In this document: piece by piece, positions 49,798 through 61,924 of the stretch
Layout: every line of letters starts with the position of its first letter
How positions within the stretch are numbered: position 1 is the first letter of the stretch
Assembly: GCA_013396525.1 (NCBI GenBank)
Contig: VWYX01000728.1
Location: 320,004-384,003 of the forward strand
Reading direction: 5' to 3'
Source of the DNA: Chaetorhynchus papuensis
Lineage: Eukaryota; Chordata; Aves; Passeriformes; Rhipiduridae
Length of the DNA: 64,000 nt
Notes under the pieces: model-generated
What the model was told of the DNA's origin: nothing
The model's database searches: none
What the model saw: only the letters and a program-made list of their open reading frames with translations
Program-made: the position numbers and the translations under genes

Positions 49798-49858
49798 AAA
49801 ACAAAAAAAGAAAAAAACCACAACACAACAGCAGCAACAACAGCCAACCAAAAAATAA
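49798..49858. repeat. A/C-rich low-complexity tract
   Basis: AAAC, ACAAC and CAGCAACAA units with few other bases, in the same orientation as the tracts at 2296 and 57658. The CAGCAACAACAG part translates to glutamine and alanine runs in short frames, which are not real proteins. Confidence 0.75.
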
Positions 49859-52800
49859 TTGAAAGGAAGGGAGAAATTACAGATTTGAGAAATATGCATC
49901 TAGAATTTTCAATGGTAAATTCTTGTACCATCCCCTCTCAATATCTTTCAGTTTGCTTTAATTTCTGATTTAATACTTTGCAGCTACATTAATGTTTATT
50001 TTGAAAATTACTACCATTCAACTCTAGAACTGAATCTCCTTTTTTTAATTTCCATTATTTCTCTAGTGTTCATTTTGAAACGTGATTTAATAGGTTAATA
50101 TATTTATACAGATTTTTGTAGTGCAATTTTCAGACAGGAAAATTGTTAATCTTGCACTGTCAGCCAGTGGTCTGTTAATGATATAATACATTTTTTAAAT
50201 TTTTATATGGATTTTTTTCTCAAGTGATTGCTGACCTGTTGTTGAAAATATTAGGCATTTTCCAAAACTCTACTTTTATGGTCTCAAATGTTTACTTTCC
50301 TATTCCCAAACCATCACGCATATCACTCAAAACCATGGTAGAACATGTACCACAGCTAAAGGTCCTGTAGTCACTCCCAAAGCCTAGACAATGCCTTTGG
50401 AATTTATTATTTCAAGGAAAATGGTTCATCCTGACATTTGGCTACATGGGAAGAGTAGATCCAGATTGTTTTTCTTAGGAGAGGCTCTCCAGAAAGCACA
50501 ACAGACTGGGCCACAAGTCAGTATTCTGGGAAAGCCACTGTGCTCCCTACATCCCACAGTCTGTAGCTCAGTTTTATGATTTAATCAAGGTGTGATAGAC
50601 CAAATTTCTTCAGGGAGCAGAAAATGTGTTCAGAAGTGGAAAATTGGTGGATTTTGGGCAGGAAAATGGGAAGAAAGTATGATTCCGTGTAAATTTACAG
50701 ATGGGGAACCTTTGTGAATTAAGCTCTTTCAGAAGTGCTAGTTGGATATAAACTATACATAGAACCAAACTGCCCTAACCTTCTTTTTTTGCCCCTCTGG
50801 ATATAACTGAAAGACCCACATGTCCCCTTTCAATGTGATAATTCAAACCCTAGTATCAGAAAGCAGAGCAATGGATAGAAATTCATGCGACGTCTGCTGC
50901 AGCACCCTTTTACAAAAGGAGGAACCATGAAAGATATGCAAATTGTCCATAATTATACTTTTAGATGGTTACTTAAATACCTGTCTTTTTCACACTACAG
51001 GCACAAAGTTAGTATACCTCAGATATGCTAATAAAAACAAATGTCTGTGGTTTCTGGCAAAATAAAAGCTCCAGTAGTTCGCTGTGTGTGCTCTACACAA
51101 CTGTTAGGCAATGTCACGATGCCTACCGAGACGAGCTTGGATAAAGTTGCTACAGTATAAAGACTAAGGCTATTTTATATTCTTTGATTTTTATTTAAAT
51201 GCTCCCTGCATTTAAATTTCTGTATTGCTAATTTTAGCTGATATATTAATACATGTGTCTCAGCTATTTATACATACAATATGAAACCCAAGTGAGATAG
51301 CAAAGGGGGTGTATGATTCTGTAACTGTGGAACATGTGCTGTTTCTTCTGTGTAGTGGGTTTGCTCACAGGACTCAATAGGATTAGCAAAGTGTTTACAT
51401 TAAGAACTGAGTTTAGACATATCTTTACAGAATCTCCTTAATTAACGGTGATGGTTAATGAGAGCCTAAAATTCTCTCTCCCTGTAATTTCAGATGTTGT
51501 CACTTAAATACAGAGTAACTGCTGCTCCTTACATACCTCCCTACTACTTTTAATAGCACTATCAAGAAAACATTTTCAACTCTATGGTGATAGAATCTGA
51601 CCCTCTGTAAATGAGAAACGGATTTTCATAAAAACCAACAGAAATGTGAGGATTATTGACTTTTTGTTAGCTGTTCCTGTAAAAGTGCATAGGAAAATCA
51701 TGCCTCTGATTTCAGGGTATTCCATCACCAATGTGTAACAAGTAGGAGATCACTGACTTCAGGATAGTAGACTGAGCCTTGGCCTGTGCTCCTTGCACAG
51801 TCCACAGACCTGAAAAGAACAGAATTGAGCTTTCAATTTTGATCTAACTTGTAACGAATCCTCCAGTATATTTAACTTACTTCTAGAACAATATGCCTAT
51901 ATTGTGTCTTTGGTTTTATTCTTCTGAAAGTACTTTACTGCACATTTCTTTTCCTAGTCTCATATACTCCTAATATACTCATTTTGTATATTTCACGCGT
52001 GTCACTCAAATCTCCACCTTCCTCAAATTAATCACAGATCAGATTAATTGTACTTGGTAATTGAACATTCTTTATCTTAACTATCTTACCACTAAACCTA
52101 GTGATCTGAGAGAAAGTTTGCCACCAGGTATTGAACCTTTCTAATATATTGCAGAATAATTCAGTCATCAAGGCTATCGTTACAATTTTAATAATTTTTT
52201 CTCAGTCTGTTCAGCTCTTAGGTGAATGTCTTTTACCTCCCAGGCCTGATGACCTTGGATAAAGAATAAAATGGATAGTGGGTAAAACTGGACTTCTTTT
52301 ACTGTCTTGATAAGTGGCTGAGTTGCTCTTATATTAAGTATATAAGTATTATGTATTATTAGGTATACAAGTACTTTGTGCTGTTTGTCTCTGCGTCTAT
52401 TATGAACTTCAGCTTTCATATAGGTACTTGTTATTAATTTAAAGAGCCATGTCAATGTGTGCCAAATAATTATTGAGGCTTGGTTACTTCGGAAAGTTTC
52501 CCACATGTTTTGTAAGAACCAGTGACAATTCTTTGATCATAATCAGAAGTGAATTCCTGTTTAGTTTCTCATAAAATGCATGGAGTCCCTTCCCAGTCCT
52601 CCAAATGTAAAAGAAAGGAAATGACTTTTTAGAGGGCGAATGTGCATTGCTACTCCTGAGCAGAATATCTGATGTCTTCATTATCTTCATCTTATTAGCC
52701 AGAATTACTCATACAAGTTTAGGTTCATGTTACTCATGGAGATGAAACTGTGGTCTTGCTGTGCTCTTTTCACTGCAGCTCATTTCAGCAGCCCTGCTCA

Positions 52801-55800
52801 CATCCTACAAGAACCACGGAAGGCATTTTCTGCAGTAAGTACAGAAGAGATCACATGACAGATGCACTTTACTGAAGTGTTGAAATAAGAGTGTTGGTCC
52901 TTGGAAACACAACAAAGGTAGTTCCTCTCCCTGGCATGTCTGGTTTTAGGTGATGCAAAAACCTATCTAACTCCTGAGATTTCTGAACAGATAGCTAGGT
53001 TTGTAAAGGGTTCTTTTTTTTCAAGCAAAGTTACAATACCCTTAGGCATGTCCTAAGTATTAGTAATATATATAAAAAAAAGGAATCCACTCTAGACAGT
53101 CTGAGTGCAGTAGGGAAGACTATTTGGCAGGTCAGGCATTCTTTGGTAGAAGTATAGAATGCTGAACTGCAATAGTTAGCTGGGTCTCTGTGGGCCATCA
53201 AAAACACATAAAAACTGCCAACATCTCTTATAGATCTTTTCACAGATCCTATTACAATTCACAGTAAAGTGATCCTCTACCTGTCTTTCCTGAGGGGTCC
53301 AATTAAGGTAAGGATTTATTCAAGGTTCATACAGACCTGGGGCTTGCACAGTGCAAATGTGAGAGGAACATGATGCTTCTTCCCTTTTATCTCAAGAGCA
53401 CTCCCTGTGCAAGATCTCGTGCTAGCAGTTAATCTGAAAAAGGATTTTCTAGTTAGGAATTCTCCCATTCACGGCTTTATAACTTGTTCACATAATTATA
53501 TAGAGAGGGAAACAAACTTATTTCTTTGATCTCCTAATGGCTATCCAGACAAGTGTCCTCAGAACCTGCAAAGTCATTTGAACCAGGATACTCTGCATGT
53601 CAGACAAATTCTCCAAATGCTGATCTCTGAGGAGGATGTCCCTTTTGCTGTCTCCTAAGAATAATTCATCCAGCTGTTCTTTCTGTATGCTGATGAGATC
53701 GCTTTTAGGCTGTGGATCCCACGAGATGTCAAAGGATGGAATTTATCCTAAAGTAACCTTGTGTATACATGCCCACTCATCTCATGTTTACCTCAAAGAT
53801 GTCGTTTCTTTCTTATTGCAGTTTTTGGTTGTGATTGTTCCATAATACACCCTGCTGAGCTGCAGAAGGTACAAGGAATATTTGCTGTGAGCGGCCCCTC
53901 AGCCTATAGGATACATAAAATAGCAGTGCTGTGACTGAACCCAAGCAGAGGTGGAGGTAGGTTCATAGCAGAGCTGCCAGCGCAGTTTCCTGAGCTAAGC
54001 ACAAACAGGGCACGGAATTCTGGCCATCCATTTGTAGCAGCACAGAAGGCCCAGAGCTTCTCCTCACTTAGATATGATCAAGCCTTCATGAGCATTAGAA
54101 GTTGTACATTACAGAGGTGGATGCTGGCTGGTAATGCAGCACCATCCTGTTTTATTAATAATGGGATAGTAATGGAAGAGTGAGTAACGTCAGAGTATAA
54201 AAAAACACAGAGTGTACCAGGATGGATAAACATAACTGAATTGTTGTGATAAAAGGAATTTATTTCTCCCAGTGAACATTGAACTAAAATGTAGAGTTTG
54301 CAGCTTTGGTTTATTTCTGTCAGTTAAACACAGATTTATATAAGTGTTCTTACAATGCTTTAGTAGCCATATCCTTATTTTTACATTGTTAGATCTAAAG
54401 AAGGAAGAGAGAACTTTGCAATTTGCAATTAATGACATTTGGTTTTATTAAAAGTAAGTAGAGAGCCATATCAATAAAGAATAGACATTAAGATGATGAA
54501 GAAAATCATTTGTCAAAATCCTTGCCTGTAAGTAGGCTCTGCTTGGAGGTTTTATTGGCCATATTATCTTGGTTATTTAGGGAAAGACATATGATCTGCT
54601 CAAGGTAAATAGCTTGAAAGCATTTCCACCTGCAGCTGAATCTGTTTATGTGTCGGTGCAGTTGGGGCCTGCCTTGGGCCTTCTGGGCTTGTTGCAGAGC
54701 CTGAGGCAGTGTCTTACAAAGCACAATGTTACTGCAGCAACTCATTAGTTACCACTGCAAGAGCATTAGGATAAACATATACTAGTGAGGGGACTCTAAT
54801 AAGGGAGCTGTCTGCACCAGGAATATACTGAACACCAAGTTGTTCAGCTATTTTGAAAGACTTGGGTGTTCTTATACATTTTTCAGTTCTGTAAATGAAA
54901 ATTTGGGAAAAATAAGGCATTGCAGAATGCAAATGGATAAAGTCTATTAGGCAGAAGGGACAGATCCTGGCAGCAGAAAATCATTGGACTGTACTTTGTG
55001 CTTCGGTGTGGGCTCCTGTGAATCAAGGGAGGACAGCAGGGATGCAGAGGGATGTCACCACACAGATACAGAGAGGTTGTTGCACATTAGGTTTCATGGA
55101 ATCAATTTTACACTGGCCTTATAAATCACAATAAACTTCCTTACTCTGCTCTGTAAATATGACTTGACACCACCATGATGACTTGTTAACAAAAGTCCAT
55201 GCATGCTTTGCCAGCAGGTAGTATACCAAAGTAAAATTACCATGAGATCCATGGTTTGGGTAGACTTAATTGTACTTCAAGCAAAAAAAGTATTAAATAA
55301 AAAAGATTTAGCTTTTGTCTTACACCTAGTTCGTTATGTGTGTTAATGGTACTGAATTTAGAAAAAGCCATCTCTCATAGCCAAAGTTACTCTTTAAAGT
55401 TCATCCTTTTGCTGATAAGTAAATACATGTAATAAATTTCCTCATGCTTCCTAGAACAGCTTTTCTCTCTTTCTGCTTCAAGCTTTCTGGGGAAACTTCC
55501 ACACTCTGATGGTGTGATCATAATAAATGAAATGCAATGGAGTCCTTTTCTAAGCCTACAGTTCCTGGGTGTTATGATAAAGCATATGCTAATAGAGTGT
55601 GTGAGCTTATTGGGAGTTCTTAAAAAATGACATCTGCTACAATTTTTGCAGCTGAAAGTTATATTCAACCAGAGGTAAATTTTTATATGCTCAGTCTAGT
55701 ACATGGAAACGTATCCCTGGAATTAAAGTTTACCTAAACTGTGCAAAACACTTTTTGCATGTCGTTACTTTTGAAGGTCTAACCTCAGATTTCAAAGATG

Positions 55801-57657
55801 AGACTGATACTAGAAAGGAACCTGATCTACGTATGCAAGTCCACTCTTAAAGTACTCTGTGGTTCATGAAAATGCCTCCTTTTCACTTGAATGCTTGGAA
55901 ACAGGCTTTAAGTATGAAATCTAAATGAACTGAAGAGCAACCCTATATTTTGCATCTGACTACTCAGTGAATCTATATTCCTCATCTGTAAAAGATAGTG
56001 TTAATGCTTAAAATCAGCATGACTGCTAAAACCCACCTCCACAAAAATTATTTAAAGATTTAAAGAAATAGTACATGGTAAAAAGCATCACCACAATCCA
56101 AATTAGGCTTCTGCAATAATTTTCTTATATTTGGATAAAGTCTGTCAATAGATCTTTTAGATGCTTTTGGGGAAACTAAAATATTTAGCTCAATTTGTCA
56201 ATAAAAACAGAAATTAGCTAGCTTTGCTGCTAATTTATTGAAAGAGAGAGACTTATCTATTCTTCCTTTTTAACAAACTTTGACCACACTCGGTCTGGGG
56301 AGCTCCATACAAAAGATATACAGGACTGGAAAAAAATAACTGATTAAATTTTAACCAGCTGCTGGGCAGATAGTTTGCCTGAGGCACTTTTGTCAGTTTC
56401 AAAGGGTCCTTTTATTAATTTTGCATTTTGTATTTTGTTAGTGGAAAGAGCTGGCTCTGTTGGGACTGCCAAAAGCTATAGGCAGCGAATCTTACAGCAG
56501 CAAAGAGGAAGCTGTAGAGCATGCCAAGTAGATTTAGCACACTGAGCACTCTAAATTACATTTGTTTTATCAGTTCTAAAAATATATTAACTTCAGGTGT
56601 AAGTTCTTTGAATAAAGCCTTAAAGCTAGTACATTCAGTTCCTTTTCTGTTCATATAAGGCTTTTACTTTGTCTATAAAAATAAACCACTGTAGTCTTTG
56701 CCAGATAACTACCCATGTAATTTAAATCTTTCCTTCCTATGATTGTTGGTGTGGTTTTTGTTGATCTGTTTTCTAACTCACATTGAACTTATGTTCTTAC
56801 TGAAAAAAAAGTACTCTAAATTTTATCTGGAGCCTCCTCACTTTCCACAACATTCAGATACAGCTTTTATAGCAAAAATATTGATGCCTAAGTGGAGTCA
56901 ATATTTAAATTAGCACGTTCTGCTTTCATGTGAATGGGGCCCAGCATCTGTATCAGCATGTGGAAAGTGCTGCATGCAGCATATTGCTCAGACAATTTGT
57001 GAACAGAAGTTAGAACTCAGGGGTTAAATGGAAAACACGAACCTCTCTTGTGATGCTGGGAGTTTCACAAGTTCCACTCAGGCAGCTTCAAACAGCATTA
57101 AACACAAAGGAAAAAAAAAGTGTACCCTCAGGCTAGAATTTGCAGAAGTCTTACCTGCAGTAGAATGGAGCTAAAATTAAGCCCGAAGACAAAGCATTTG
57201 GGCTTACATTTAGCAAATAGAATGGCAAAGTATATAATTTTAGAATGCATATCATACTGTTTTTCGAGTTTAATTGCATCTTTTAAGACAGTCTTTTTTT
57301 CCCCCCTAAAAAAATTTCTTTAGCCCAAATCAATATACGATAGTGTTACTACTGCATTATTTAATGTGTTCTACAACTATTTTTGTGTGTGATCCTGTGA
57401 TGGCAAACCTCATTGGTATCACTTATACATAAAGGAGCATGTTCTTGCTGTTCCTGAAGTTAACAGTAAACCTGATATTAGTAAAATTGACTTCACGGGA
57501 GAAAACTGAGCTCAGAGTAATTAAAACCCCAATCATTTATATCCATCTCTTTTTGAACAAAATGTGTTTTCAGGTGTTGAATAGTATTTTAAGAAAATTG
57601 TGGTTTATACTCTGGTTTACCTCCTAAGTTTAACTAATATGTATAAGTGCAGAATAA
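49859..57657. other. Unique AT-rich DNA, nothing recognised
   Basis: No gene or transposon recognised. Open frames up to 108 codons (52180-52506 minus) lack domains. The 53.9-54.1 kb part is slightly richer in GC without CpG clustering. Confidence 0.5.
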
Positions 57658-57700
57658 CCGCCCCAAAAAACCAAAACAACAGAAAAACAAAAACAACCTG
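57658..57700. repeat. A/C-rich low-complexity tract
   Basis: CCCCAAAAAACC followed by AAAAC/AACAAC units, like the tracts at 2296 and 49798. Confidence 0.75.
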
Positions 57701-57793
57701 GAAAACTTTAAATTGTATCGGAAAAATCTTTAAATTGTGCCAGTTCCTCCTCCTGAAATTCAATGAAGTTCTTTTCAGGGATGTACCAAGAAC

Positions 57794-57810
57794 AAAAAAA
57801 AAAAAAAAAA
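57794..57810. repeat. Poly-A run (17 A)
   Basis: A pure A run about 95 bp after the A/C tract. A retroposed copy ending here on the plus strand was considered, but no body was recognised. Confidence 0.9.
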
Positions 57811-60800
57811 GGTGATCTGGGATGGCTGAGAATGTCAACTCAGCTGTGCTGTGTGAGAACATTGAAATTACTTATCTTTCAAGGTTCAGCTGAAGGTCCA
57901 GCTCTGGGCATAAATAAATGCTTAGCTTATGAGATGTAATATTTCTGTGGTGGTCTAAACTCTTGCTTAAGTATTTGATGGAACTGGGGGCAGATAACTG
58001 AGCATTTACAGTGTGTTGATCACATGGAACACTGCTAGGGTTGGAAGTGCTGGCTGGAAACACCAAGGGGGGCTTGGATTCTGGGTGCCATCTAACTGCA
58101 ATAGCAGAGTCTCTGTTATGTAGATAACAGCTAACCCTCCTATAAAATTAGGCAGCAGAGTGGCTACAAGCCATACAAACTTGCTTTGTAATCAGAATAG
58201 GTTCTTTGACTTTATCATAATCCAGGACTTGAACAGACAATTTTATCAATGCAATAACCTAAAGAAAAGCAGAATTCTCTTCTTTCTTTCATTTCTCCGT
58301 ACTCTCTGTATTGCTTAAAACAACTGACAGCAGCTGCTGATGAGAAAATCTAATTCTGTAGTCCCTGTGGAACACTGGGAATGCCAAGAAATACAGTATG
58401 CTGGCTTTTGAGTCAGCAGAGATTTATATACTCTGCTTAACTTTATACTTCAGCTAAGTAATGTGTACATCTTGCAGGTTCAGTATCATAATTTCTGCCA
58501 CAGTGCAAACCTGACGGACCCCTGCAGTTCCACTGAGGTTGTACCATTCAGAGTCATGAGGGGATCATTCCCCATTCCTAGCTGAGCAAGTAAGTTGGTA
58601 GAATTTCAGACTGTGGCAATGTTGGAAAGCAAGTTGTTTTTTCATGTTCTGTGTCCTTCCTCTTTCTTGACTGTAGAGCAGCAGTTGTTCAATATTAGAC
58701 CAGAATCTGCCATTTCAATTAAGCATAATGATTTATTTCTGAGTTGATTAATTATATAAGTGTGATATTTTGAGGCATTGTTACTATTATGAAATCAATT
58801 CTGCAATTTTTCAGTCATATGCTCACTTGTTTTCTGTCTGTGGTAGGTTCTTTAACAATGGATGCCAGATCATGGTCAAATTAATATGAATTAAAAGTCA
58901 TCACAAGTGGTCAGTTTCTTAAACTTAGAGTCATTGGTGAGCTTGGACATGTTGTTCTGTATATTTTAGATTTATGTGAGGCTGATGCATGATGTACTCT
59001 ATGACAGTAACAGGACACAGATTCAGATATTCTCGTAAAACTGATGCTGCTGCTCAGCCATCCTCCCTATCTCTCTGGTGGTGTCTGAAAGGATGCTGGA
59101 CCAGGTTGCAACTGTTTTCACTCTGCATTGCTTTGAGCTGCCCACATTTCTTCTCGTTGACTATTGTAGCTATCATACTTGTATTGAAAAGAGCCAGAGT
59201 TACTCTGCATAAAACAATCTTTCACAAGCAGAAAGCAGTAGTAGGAAGAACTGGCATGTGATTTTTGGAATGAAAAGGGAGACTAATATGAAACTCTACC
59301 ACTTATGGCCCGTGTATTTCTTGCCTCAGACATCTCTCCCAAGTTTTCCTACACTTCAAAACATTAGCTGGGTCAAGAGTTCAATATTCTCTCATTTTGT
59401 TCTCATTAAATGATGAGGTGCATTGTCTTACTGCTGTGAAGTCAGATCTTGACATGATTCTTTCAATTTACCTCTGTGTTGGGTTATTAGTGAGGATTTT
59501 TTGCTCCCTTAAGTTCCCTTTCATGTATGGTGACATGCAGGTACACAAGCATTCAAGGCTCTTAACATTTTCCTGTGATGTCCCATTTAAATTAGGGAAA
59601 AACCACTCTAATGATTAAGGGGAGGGAACACAAAAGCAGCATGAGCTTATCTGAAATGAATTCTCCTTTCGGTTTCCAGTGAATACCTCCTGAAAAGTTG
59701 TTACGGTGTTTTATCTGACTCTACATGCAGAATAACACGGCTCATTGATATTTTATCACAGAAGAAGTGTATGCCTCCTATTGTGCCTCAGGAAGAAGCA
59801 GGCAGTTGGTTATGCCTGCCCTACTACTCTTTTCGCCCCGCTTTTGAACGTGAACGTGCCGTAGTGGTCAAAATTCTCTCTCTGCACCAGGGTGGTGCTG
59901 AGAAAAGGCAGTTTCATGTGTCTTTGATTACATCAACTTACAGCCTGTTAGCTGACATGAGAGAACCCGACAGGCGGGACAAAAGCTGATTTTACTAATT
60001 TTGCATTATTCCCCTCTGAATGGCCAACACAGAGGATTATGCAATCACCAGATGAGTCATTGTATTCATACTCTCCAGTGGCAGAACACTGCAATCCTTT
60101 CCCATCATTTTTCAGTTGCTCCTGATAAAGCTCCTTAACCCCCTGTATAATGCCAAATAGCCTGTTTTCTTTTGTCACACAGGGGATCCAGGCATCTAGA
60201 AGACTAATCAAGTACAGCCAGATTTTTCGGTGCTGAAGCTGTACTCTGTATGGTTTGGCTGGTTGTGGTATCCATATATTTAAAGCTGATGATTTAATCT
60301 AAATAACGTTAAATTGGAAGTGCAAGGTTAAACTTTTAGAAAGGAAATAATTACCTCAGGCACAGAGTAGTCAAATCATTCCCTCCCTAACCCTGAGTGC
60401 AGATTTACTTTGAACTAGGGACAGAGAACTCATTACGAAAAATTTCAAACCAGCTAGCAAATTGTGGGTTCAAAAGTATCTCTAAAGTAAACTGATGAAC
60501 GAGTTCATCAGAAGATAAGAGGTGTGTAAGAGACATTGATTTTTTTATGGCTGGCTGCAGAACATAAGGAATATTCACAATGCTCTGCCTTAGAAAGTAG
60601 CTCCAATCCAAAAAATTTGATAACATTTCAGTGTGGTTGCTTAGCATCTTATTTTACCTCTATTTTATACTCTCTCTGTCAAACATAATTTTGAGGTGTA
60701 CAGTGGTCAATTAAGTAGAATGATTTTCTTTCATGTAGCAGTTAAAATATAAAAAATTTTGGGGTTAATTTTAGTGGCACCTAGCAAAGCATGATTGCTA

Positions 60801-61563
60801 TTTACAGGTATGTTCTACTTTTCTTTATGTTTAATAGAGGATCAGGCCCTGGTTTGATATTATAACTTACAGTACTTTTTTTATGAATGTGTATGGATAA
60901 TTTGGTTTTTAAAAATTGCAGCTAGACGTCCAATGAACAATGTGAATTCCCTGACTTAATATATTTAACAGCATAAAGAGTAAAAGGTAACGTCAGTGTC
61001 TTCATTCTATACCCAGGCACAGGGTGAGTTTCTTATTCTTACTGAGTTTCTTACATTACAGCCAATCTACCTTTTCAATATTTGCAGAATTTGTATCAAG
61101 TTTGATAACTGACAAATATAATATGGCTTTCAGGCATTTGCTTCTAATTCACTTCTGCTTCACAAAAGTAATTACAATCACTCAGCCAAGTTCTCCACTT
61201 GTTTATAGTCTGTCTTGTCCTTATGAGTCAATGGACCTTTCATATCTGTTGTGTAGGTATGTTTATAACAGAAGACACAGAGTCTTCATATGAGGAAACA
61301 TAGTAACAATTTTTAATAATTATTTTGTTGTAAAATGTTTTGTTTCTCTTTGATCTACTGGCCAACCAAAGGTAACCAGTGTGAAATTTAACATAGGTAT
61401 AGTATTTATGGGACTTAGGTTTTCAGCCTAGCTTGGGAATTTGTTACAGGTTCTTTTATTTTGTATTTAATTGCACCAGTTTGAAATTTTTTCCTGGCTC
61501 AGACTTTTCTTTGGCAACTCAGCTTTCCAGTGTTGCCTGATTTTGTCAGCCTACGAGAACACG
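57811..61563. other. Unique DNA, with a candidate regulatory segment at about 59.76-60.2 kb
   Basis: No exon or transposon recognised. The 59760-60200 part has more even base composition than its surroundings and holds several CpG sites (for example 59831-59862), a CTTTGAT string at 59921-59927 and ATTATGCAATC at 60036-60046, which resembles a C/EBP-type site. Such matches are common by chance, so regulatory function is only a suggestion. Confidence 0.35.
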
Positions 61564-61770
61564 AAACCATAGAATGGCTTGGGTGGAAGTGACATTAAAG
61601 ATCATCTTGTTCCAAGCCACTCTGCCACGAGCAGAGACACCTTTCACTAGACCAGGTTGCTCAAAACTCCATCCAACCTGACCTTAAACATTTCCAGGGA
61701 CGGGGCATCCACAACTTCTCTGGGCAACCTGTGACAGTGCCTCAGCACCCTCACAGTAAAGATCTTTGTG
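61564..61770 (-). mobile_element. CR1 LINE 3' end (5'-truncated copy)
   Basis: On the minus strand this is an avian CR1 3' end. Plus-strand diagnostics are CCATAGAATGGCTTGGG (61567-61583), GACACCTTTCACTAGACCAG (61636-61655), CATCCAACCTGACC (61670-61683), CATTTCCAGGGACGGGGCAT (61689-61708) and CTTCTCTGGGCAACCTGTG (61715-61733). Only one ATTCTATG-type terminal unit remains at the 3' end. Similarity stops soon after CTCACAGTAAAGA (61750-61762), just before a T/G-rich tract, so the copy is shorter than the one at 36.2 kb. It has no coding capacity. Confidence 0.92.
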
Positions 61771-61803
61771 CGGTTTGAACTGCTGCTTATTGGTGCGCTT
61801 TGA

Positions 61804-61924
61804 TTTTTTTAGTTGTTTTTACCTTTGTGGTTTTTTGGGTTTGGGGTTTTTTTTGAGGTGTTTTTTTTCTGGTTTTGTTCTTGTTTTGGGTTTGTTTAGG
61901 TTTTTGTTGTTGTTGTTTTTTTGG
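61804..61924. repeat. T/G-rich low-complexity tract
   Basis: About 120 nt dominated by T runs split by G, GG and GTTGTTG units. It lies about 35 bp beyond the truncated 5' side of the minus-strand CR1. On the other strand it is an A/C tract like those at 2296, 49798 and 57658. Confidence 0.85.

Noticed and set aside
49673..49858. Glutamine-rich 61-codon frame
   Set aside because: It is the translation of the A/C low-complexity tract.
57794..57810. Poly-A run considered as the tail of a processed pseudogene
   Set aside because: No gene-like body or target duplication was found upstream.
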